Positions 1 through 5,070 of a stretch of 6,697 nucleotides of DNA are shown here, piece after piece (the first letter of the stretch is position 1; each line of letters starts with the position of its first letter). A program made the position numbers and the translations under genes. The stretch is from the NCBI GenBank assembly GCA_964530165.1, contig CAZGYE010000314.1:1-6697 (forward strand), in the 5' to 3' direction. The notes under the pieces are model-generated. The model was not told where the DNA came from. It saw nothing but the letters and a program-made list of their open reading frames with translations, and ran no database searches. Origin of the DNA: CAZGYE01 sp964530165 (GTDB taxonomy: Bacteria > Planctomycetota > Planctomycetia > Planctomycetales > Planctomycetaceae).

Positions 1-1129
1 ACAGCGACGGGCACAAACGGCCCAGGACGGCCGCGAGCATCTGTTTCTTGCCCCCCCGGTCGTCGGAGAGTACGATGTGGCTGAGAAACGCGCCGGCGTC
101 GCTGAGCAGCATGGCCGGGTGGCCGGTCGGCTTGCCCTGGTCATCGACCCACCGGCCGATCACCCGCGCGTTCTGGCCGGCGGGCTCGGCCGTCATGATG
201 TTCCAGGAAGCTTGCTTGATCGAACTGGGCAGCCCCTCGATGTCGGGCGCGTCGAAGCGGATCTCGGCGAAGCGTCCCGGCCGATCCTGCTTGATGAACT
301 TCCCCCGGCGGAAACCGAGCGCCCGGCCAAGCTCTGAGCAGAGCGTATAGCAGGCCAACACCTTGCCCCCCCGCTTGATGAAGCGAGTCAGCGATCCAGC
401 GGCATCCCGACTCAGCGATGGATTGAGCGGCAGAATGACGACGCGGCGGTCGCCCAGTGCGCCGGTGGTCAGGGCTGTGTCGTCGATCTCATCAGCAGCC
501 AATCCCAGTTCGGCCAGCATCCCGGCGATCCGCAGGGTGGTGTCGCGGGCGGCCCTGCTTTCGCCTGGGTCTTTGGCCGCCAGCGCGGCCGGGACGACCA
601 GGGCCACGTCGTGGATCAGTGCGGCCAGACGGCGCACGTCGATTCGGGTGTCCTTCGACTCGCCCCGCCAGAAGGCGAGGCGGATCCCCTGGACGGCATT
701 CCAGCCGGCCGGTTGGCCTTCGGTTCGGAAGGCCCGCTTCGCAAAGTGCAACTGTTGCCAGTCCCGCTGCGTCAAGGCGGCACCCGCGCCGTACCAGCCG
801 TCGCCGCTGCGGAAGTACAGCGTCACCTGGCCCACGGCCTCCGGCCGCTCGGCTCGAACCTGAAGCGTAAACTCACCAGGGGCGCTCAGGTCGAGCTTCA
901 CCTCTCGGTCGAAAACCACCCGGCTCAGTTCCCGCTGCGAAGCAAACGGAGCGCCCAGCCGCAGCAAGCTGTGACCGTCGAGGGTGACCACGTCGACCGG
1001 CGGAGTTCCTTCGGCCGCCTTCCATGCCTTACGAGCGGCGGGGCTGGTTGGGTACTCGAACGTTTCCAGCACCTGTTCGGGTCCGCCAGCTCCCAGGTTT
1101 GACAGTAGTACCAGCGACAGGATCATCAT
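1..1129 (-). CDS. Secreted protein, beta-sandwich plus amidotransferase-like domain (5' part only)
   Basis: This open frame has no stop from base 1129 to the left edge: 376 codons, with the rest outside the window. The start ATG at 1127-1129 is well fixed, because an in-frame stop lies just upstream (1142-1144) and a GAGGAG ribosome site sits 8 bases away. Residues 1-16 are a short hydrophobic leader (MMILSLVLLSNLGAGG), probably a signal peptide although it lacks the usual positive charge. Residues about 20-170 are rich in alternating beta strands and aromatic residues, like a carbohydrate-binding or galactose-binding-type sandwich. Residues about 173-376 look like a class I glutamine-amidotransferase-like alpha/beta domain, with strand VVILPLNP (230-237) and the GGK turn (254-256) followed by LACYTLC. 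No clear catalytic Cys-His-Glu triad is visible. In planctomycetes such N-termini can precede a family-10-like glycosyl hydrolase barrel, but that part is not seen, so the function stays open. It lies downstream of the oxidoreductase on the same strand. Confidence 0.8.
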   Translation of the reverse strand, partial: MMILSLVLLSNLGAGGPEQVLETFEYPTSPAARKAWKAAEGTPPVDVVTLDGHSLLRLGAPFASQRELSRVVFDREVKLDLSAPGEFTLQVRAERPEAVGQVTLYFRSGDGWYGAGAALTQRDWQQLHFAKRAFRTEGQPAGWNAVQGIRLAFWRGESKDTRIDVRRLAALIHDVALVVPAALAAKDPGESRAARDTTLRIAGMLAELGLAADEIDDTALTTGALGDRRVVILPLNPSLSRDAAGSLTRFIKRGGKVLACYTLCSELGRALGFRRGKFIKQDRPGRFAEIRFDAPDIEGLPSSIKQASWNIMTAEPAGQNARVIGRWVDDQGKPTGHPAMLLSDAGAFLSHIVLSDDRGGKKQMLAAVLGRLCPSL

Positions 1130-1137
1130 AGTGAGTG

Positions 1138-1143
1138 CTCCTC
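1138..1143 (-). promoter_or_regulatory. Ribosome binding site of the left-hand secreted protein
   Basis: The minus strand reads GAGGAG, 8 bases before the ATG at 1129. An in-frame stop (1142-1144) overlaps this site, so no longer version of the protein is possible. The presence of a good site supports separate translation from the upstream oxidoreductase even if both share one mRNA. The 102-base gap between the two genes shows no hairpin followed by a T-run that would end transcription. Confidence 0.65.
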
Positions 1144-1231
1144 ACAAGACTGCTGAGCTAGACAAGTTTTACGATAACCACCAGCCATTCGTTTTGCCAT
1201 GCATCCGCGGTGCACGCGTTGGCGAATCGCC

Positions 1232-2524
1232 TCAGACCCGCCAAGGCACCCGCTTGGCCCGGGAAATCATGCGGTTGGCCTGATTGTCGTCGACGAACCG
1301 CTCGGTCTCGGGGTTCCATCGTACCTTGCGGCCCAGACGCAGGCAGATGTTGGCGCAATGGGCGATGGTGTGGCCGCGATGGGCGAGTTCGGGGTGAGCG
1401 GCCGTTAGTTTCCGCGACTTGACGCAGTCCAGAAAGTTCCGCACGTGCCCGGTCATGAAGGACCAGCTTACCTGCGGCACGAACCGGGCCGAGAGGATGG
1501 CCTTCGGCTCGGCCGTGATCTCGCCCGCGTCGGTGAGGTGGATCCAGCCGGCATCTCCGTCAAAACGGACGCCCTTGGAACCGTTCTTCATCAACAGCCG
1601 AACGCCGTCGGCATACCGGGCCTCGACGTCCACGGAGAACGGCACGTTGGTGAAGCCGCCCTTGGGCCAGACGGCCGTACCCTCGTACTCTGTCGGACCG
1701 GACATCTCGCTGTTGTGGCCCCACTGAGCGAAGTCGAAGTAGTGGGCGCCCATGTCGGCGACCACGCCGGCACCGGTGTCCCAGTGGTTTCGCCAGTATC
1801 TGACGCGAACTTTCGAATACGGCGCCCAGGGCGCCTGGCCGAGCCAGCGGTCGTAGTCGAACACATCCGCGTCGGGCTGGGGTTCGGGCTTGGCCGACCC
1901 GTTGCCGCCCCAGCCGCCGAGGAAGGCCGTAATCGTATGCAGCTTGCCGATCATGCCGCCGCGCACCACGTCCACTACGAAACGGTACGAGTCGTTGGAC
2001 CGCCGCTGTGTCCCGCACTGCCACACCGTGCCGTAACGCTGAGTCGTTTCCACCAGAGCCCGGCCTTCGGCGATCGTCAGGCTGAACGGTTTCTCACAGT
2101 AAACGTCCTTGCCGGCTTTCGCGGCCAGAATCGACAGCATGGCGTGCCAGCGGTCGCCGGTGCCGATCAGCAGCGCGTCGATGTCGTCGCGGCCCAGCAC
2201 GTCCTCTTGAAACCGCGTGGCCAGGCAGCCGTTGTTGCCGTAATGCTGATCGACCATCTCCTTGCCTTTCTTGCGACGGTCGGCGAAGCAGTCGCACACG
2301 ATCGCGCAGTGGACGTCCTTCTGCACGAGGAAGTGCGACAGGTTGCTCCGGTTCCGCCCGCCCAAACCGATGACGGCCAGCGTGATCCGCTCGGAAGGCG
2401 CCACGGCCCCGTCCAACCCGAAGGCCGACGACGGAATCACGTACGGCGCGGCCAGCGCGGCGCCGGCCGTGGCGGCGGTGCGCCGCACGAACGTCCGCCT
2501 GGAAATCCGGGTGACACTCTTCAT
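1232..2524 (-). CDS. Tat-exported Gfo/Idh/MocA family oxidoreductase
   Basis: This is a complete protein of 430 residues. It is expected to be an NAD(P)-dependent dehydrogenase of the Gfo/Idh/MocA family, which oxidises or reduces sugars, inositols or related polyols. Residues 1-36 form a twin-arginine leader: ISRRTFVRR, then a hydrophobic Ala-rich stretch ending PSSAFG, so the folded, cofactor-loaded enzyme is probably exported. The Rossmann strand and glycine loop VIGLGGR are at 51-57. The family EKP motif (YCEKPFSLT) is at 142-150, its lysine being the usual catalytic or cofactor-contacting residue. A DMGAHYFD motif at 257-264 supplies the family's substrate-side His and Asp. Length is typical of the planctomycete secreted subgroup. 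I chose the ATG at 2522-2524 rather than the ATG at 2602 because it starts the Tat leader directly and has an AAGGAG site 8 bases upstream. The longer version would read through the divergent control region. The substrate is unknown. Confidence 0.93.
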   Translation of the reverse strand: MKSVTRISRRTFVRRTAATAGAALAAPYVIPSSAFGLDGAVAPSERITLAVIGLGGRNRSNLSHFLVQKDVHCAIVCDCFADRRKKGKEMVDQHYGNNGCLATRFQEDVLGRDDIDALLIGTGDRWHAMLSILAAKAGKDVYCEKPFSLTIAEGRALVETTQRYGTVWQCGTQRRSNDSYRFVVDVVRGGMIGKLHTITAFLGGWGGNGSAKPEPQPDADVFDYDRWLGQAPWAPYSKVRVRYWRNHWDTGAGVVADMGAHYFDFAQWGHNSEMSGPTEYEGTAVWPKGGFTNVPFSVDVEARYADGVRLLMKNGSKGVRFDGDAGWIHLTDAGEITAEPKAILSARFVPQVSWSFMTGHVRNFLDCVKSRKLTAAHPELAHRGHTIAHCANICLRLGRKVRWNPETERFVDDNQANRMISRAKRVPWRV

Positions 2525-2532
2525 AATCCGTT

Positions 2533-2538
2533 CTCCTT
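2533..2538 (-). promoter_or_regulatory. Ribosome binding site that fixes the oxidoreductase start
   Basis: The minus strand reads AAGGAG, 8 bases before the ATG at 2524. This near-consensus site decides between that start and an in-frame ATG 26 codons further upstream (2602), which lacks a comparable site and would put non-leader residues before the twin-arginine motif. Confidence 0.75.
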
Positions 2539-2566
2539 CTACAGGGGGTGTTGGTGGTGACGCGTC

Positions 2567-2585
2567 CAATATTGTATCGTGATAC
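2567..2585. promoter_or_regulatory. Overlapping palindromes in the divergent promoter region
   Basis: The 92 bases between the two divergent start codons (2525-2616) must hold promoters for both directions. Within them, CAATATTG (2567-2574) is a perfect 8-base palindrome. It shares its last base with GTATC-GT-GATAC (2574-2585), a perfect 5-base inverted repeat with a 2-base centre. This AT-rich island stands out in GC-rich surroundings. It could be an operator for a regulator controlling both the oxidoreductase and the UroD-like gene, or part of the core promoters. I see no convincing -35/-10 pair; a weak plus-strand candidate is TTGGTG (2551-2556) with TATCGT (2575-2580). No regulator gene is in the window. 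The palindromes are seen directly; the operator role is inferred. Confidence 0.4.
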
Positions 2586-2604
2586 GAGAGATTCATCTCC
2601 AAAC

Positions 2605-2608
2605 GGAG
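2605..2608 (+). promoter_or_regulatory. Ribosome binding site that fixes the UroD-like start
   Basis: GGAG sits 8 bases before the ATG at 2617. It favours that start over an in-frame ATG at 2548, which would add 23 residues unlike the family N-terminus and would run across the palindromes. Confidence 0.6.
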
Positions 2609-2616
2609 CGATTCTC

Positions 2617-3816
2617 ATGAGCCGATCAACCAGCCGACAACGAGTGCAAGCGGCGATGGCCCACGAACTGCCGGACCGCGTGCCCGTGATGTGTCAGCTC
2701 GCGCTGGGCCACTACTTTCTGCGCAGCAGTTTCGAGCCGGTCGACATTTGGTTCGACAGCGAAACTTTTGTCAAAGCCCTGGAGCAATTGCGCGAACGGT
2801 ACGAGTTTGACGGCTCTCTGATTAACATCCCCGGCCGGCCGGGGAACTGGAGAGATTACCTGTCGTCATGCGAACGGACCGAATCGGGATGGAAACTCAC
2901 CTGGCGCGACCCTCTGGAGACAGTCGTTCCGTCCGACGACAACGCGCACACGTTCCTGGAAGGCGGCCGTCCGTTGCCGCGTGCAGACTACACTGCCGTG
3001 GACGTGGACGATCCGGCAACCTACCGCATCGCCGGCTACGTGTGGAACACCTGGCACGCGCCCAGCCTGTGGGACGTCCCCGACGACGCCGACCTGACCG
3101 ACCCGGCGGCCTATCCGGATTGGCTGACGACCGGCCTGCGCACCGCCCGGCTACTGTGCCCCGACGTTTCCGTCCACATGGAGATCTTTTCGCCGTTCAC
3201 GCACCTGTTGGAACTGTTCGCCTACCAAAACGCGCTGATGGCGCTGATCGAGGCGCCCGAAACGTGCCACCAATTGTTGCAGACGTTCACGCGCCAGGTC
3301 TGCGCGCAGGTCGAGTGCTACGCGCCGCACGATCCGGACGCCATCTTGATCAGCTCCGCTTTCGCCGGGGCCGGGTTTATCAGCCGAAACATGTATCAGG
3401 AGTTCGTCCTGCCCTATGAGAGACAAGTCGTCGAGACGGTGCACGACCATGAACTGCCTGCTTACGTGCATACCTGCGGAGCCATCGGCGACCGCCTGGA
3501 CCTGATGAGCAACAGCTTGGTCGACGGCATCGACACGCTCGATCCACCGCCTTTGGGGACCGTCGACCTGCCTGAAGTCAAATCCCGGTTCGGACCGCGA
3601 TTCTTCTTGAAAGGCAACCTTGACGCCGTCAATGAAATGCTCCACGCCGACGACGAAACCTTCGAGCGGGCGGTTCTCGAGCGACTGGAAATCGGTATGC
3701 CGGGGTCCGGCTACATCTTATCGTCCGCCTGTTCCGTCGCGCCGTACGTCAGACCCGAGCGATTGAAACGAATGGTCGAACTGGCACAGCAACACGGTCG
3801 CTATGATGCCGAGTAA
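2617..3816 (+). CDS. Uroporphyrinogen decarboxylase-fold protein, MtaA/corrinoid methyltransferase-like
   Basis: This complete cytoplasmic protein of 399 residues has the UroD fold. Most such planctomycete proteins are not haem-pathway decarboxylases but relatives of methyltransferases such as MtaA and MtbA, which move methyl groups between a corrinoid protein and a thiol. The N-terminus (RQRVQAAMAHELPDRVPV, 7-24) is the usual opening of this group. HTCG at 285-288 and Cys372 in the segment ILSSACSVAP (367-376) give the His-x-Cys...Cys pattern that binds zinc in MtaA-type enzymes. GNLDAV (333-338) matches the conserved barrel segment near the C-terminus. The true HemE N-terminal signature is not evident. 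It is transcribed divergently from the oxidoreductase and lies 42 bases before the glycosidase remnant on the same strand, so an operon with the latter is likely. No corrinoid-binding partner is in the window. The methyl-transfer role is inferred from family motifs; the substrate is unknown. Confidence 0.88.
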   Translation: MSRSTSRQRVQAAMAHELPDRVPVMCQLALGHYFLRSSFEPVDIWFDSETFVKALEQLRERYEFDGSLINIPGRPGNWRDYLSSCERTESGWKLTWRDPLETVVPSDDNAHTFLEGGRPLPRADYTAVDVDDPATYRIAGYVWNTWHAPSLWDVPDDADLTDPAAYPDWLTTGLRTARLLCPDVSVHMEIFSPFTHLLELFAYQNALMALIEAPETCHQLLQTFTRQVCAQVECYAPHDPDAILISSAFAGAGFISRNMYQEFVLPYERQVVETVHDHELPAYVHTCGAIGDRLDLMSNSLVDGIDTLDPPPLGTVDLPEVKSRFGPRFFLKGNLDAVNEMLHADDETFERAVLERLEIGMPGSGYILSSACSVAPYVRPERLKRMVELAQQHGRYDAE

Positions 3817-3842
3817 CCGTCGCGCCGCATGACGCAACTTCT

Positions 3843-3848
3843 GAGGAG
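3843..3848 (+). promoter_or_regulatory. Ribosome binding site of the glycosidase remnant
   Basis: GAGGAG lies 10 bases before the ATG at 3859. It selects this start over an in-frame ATG at 3829, because the later ATG begins a proper signal peptide (MNRT followed by a hydrophobic core). The translation start of the damaged gene therefore still looks functional. Confidence 0.55.
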
Positions 3849-3858
3849 TCGTATCGTC

Positions 3859-4104
3859 ATGAACAGAACTGTCTCCGCGGCAATAATCGTCACGGCCCTT
3901 GTCGCGTTTGCACACGAAGCCGTGGCCGCGCAGGGCGACACGGTGCGGCTGGAGAGCCGTTCGCTGCGCGTTCAGATCGATCCGAAGACGGGGAAGTGGT
4001 CTCTGTTGGACAAGAATTCGGGCGTTCGCTGGCCGTCCGCAGGGACCGCAAGTCCCGGGTCTGCCGAGGGGCTTGCGAGTGACTTCCAAAAGGTCGCCAC
4101 ATGA
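3859..4104 (+). pseudogene. N-terminal fragment of a secreted DUF5696-like probable glycosidase
   Basis: This 81-residue frame begins with a clear Sec signal peptide: MNRT, hydrophobic core AAIIVTALVAFA, likely cleavage after AVA or VAA near residues 23-24. The mature part (VRLESRSLRVQIDPKTGKW, then LLDKNSGVRW) reads like the first beta strands of a glycosidase-type sandwich domain. It then stops abruptly at a TGA (4102-4104). The next frame begins within the same four bases (ATGA at 4101) and continues with text that I recognise as a later part of the same family, so I read this as the front end of one broken gene. A deletion that removed the rest of the sandwich domain and shifted the frame near 4090-4100 would explain it. 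The alternative is an intact small secreted protein translationally coupled to the next gene, which I consider less likely. Confidence 0.6.
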
Positions 4105-5048
4105 ACATGCTCGGCCTTCAGAAAAGCGGCGCTGCGCTCATCGTGAGCTGGAACGATGCGTACGTGTTTCCCACGCTTCAGAGCACAGTGAGTCGCCCAG
4201 AGAAGCCCGGTCAGCGGCTGACGACCATGATGCTGCTGCGACGCTTGGCCCGGTCTGTTCGTCTCACGCCCTTGGGAAAAGGGGACTGGAACACGATCGC
4301 CGCCGGATACCGCCGCCTTGCGGAGCAAAAGGGCCTGGCCGTCACGCTCCGCGAGAAGATCCGCAGGAATCGTCACGCCGAGCGTCTCATCGGGGCGGCA
4401 AACGTCAAACTTTGGACCTGCCTGCACGACAACTACCAGGACATGTACCGCGACGCCAAAAGCTGGGACCCGTCGTTCATCGAAAAGAGAAGTGACGGCT
4501 CCCTGATCCAGGGCGGACGCTGGCTCGGCGGCAGAGCGTTCATGGTTTGCGCGCCGAAGCAATTCGAGCTGGCTACGCGACCTCAAAACCTGCCGGCCAT
4601 CCAGAAGCTTTTTGCGCCGTGGTGCTACTTCCACAACCTTGATCCCGCCGGCCTGGGAGCCACGGTCATCCCATTCTGGGAAATGGTCTACCACGACTGC
4701 CAAATCTGCTATGGCAAGTACGGCTATGCCGCCCAGCGTTCGGCGGAATACGTGGCCCACCACGTTCTCTGCGCCCGGCCGTTGCACTACCACTCCATCC
4801 CCGACCATCGCTACTGGACTGACCATCCAGCCGGCCAGCGACTGCCTCACAAACAGTCGTGCTTCGCCCGGACCGACGACGGCTGGGCCGCAAGGCTCCA
4901 CCCCACCGATGCCTTTCTAAAGACCACGCAGGAAGTGCTCGGTCCACTCCATCAAGCGACAGCCTTCCAGCGCCTCAACCGTCTGGAGTTTCTCACCGCC
5001 GCTCGGCCAGACAATCGCCCGTCGAGCCGATGTCGTGACAGACGGTGA
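4101..5048 (+). pseudogene. Remainder of a DUF5696-like probable glycosidase with internal deletions
   Basis: This 315-codon frame lacks its own signal peptide and starts in an ATGA overlap with the upstream fragment. Its text matches, as I remember them, separate blocks of much longer secreted proteins of planctomycetes and relatives, probably TIM-barrel glycosidases near DUF5696. The first block is HMNMLGLQKSGAALIVSWND (His codon at 4098-4100) through GAANVKLWTC (98-107). A jump follows to LHDNYQDMYRDAKSWDPSF (108-126) and LATRPQNLPAIQKLF. Another jump at Y176-F177 leads to HNLDPAGLGATVIPFWEMVY (178-197) and CARPLHYHSIPDHRYW. The barrel sections expected between these blocks, which would carry catalytic acids, appear to be missing. 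The end from about residue 300 (PDNRPSSRCRDRR) is unlike the family, whereas the frame starting at 5008 reads QTIARRADVVTDGEM, suggesting a further frameshift. The family identification is from memory and needs a search. A functional short paralogue is the alternative, but loss of the barrel centre makes activity doubtful. Confidence 0.62.
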
Positions 5049-5070
5049 AATGATGGGGAAGCGGCGAGAA

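Noticed and set aside
48..1102. Several plus-strand frames at the left end
   Set aside because: The minus strand is open over the whole stretch, with a fixed start and good ribosome site. The plus frames overlap each other and show Arg/Pro/Ser-rich shadow composition.
1445..2560. Long plus-strand open frame (371 codons) opposite the oxidoreductase
   Set aside because: It is the antisense shadow of a strongly recognisable Gfo/Idh/MocA gene in GC-rich DNA. Its translation has no family features and is rich in His, Arg, Gly and Val from reversed codons.
2525..2602. Extended N-terminus of the oxidoreductase starting at 2602
   Set aside because: The added 26 residues precede a proper Tat leader that has its own AAGGAG site, and they would overlap the divergent control region.
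3851..3857. Second copy of GTATCGT, also seen at 2574-2580
   Set aside because: A single 7-base match lying between a ribosome site and a start codon is too short to count as a repeated operator, and it lacks the second palindrome arm.
3972..4901. Minus-strand open frame of 309 codons opposite the glycosidase remnant
   Set aside because: The plus strand carries family-like text and a signal peptide with a ribosome site. The minus frame shows no recognisable domain or start signal.
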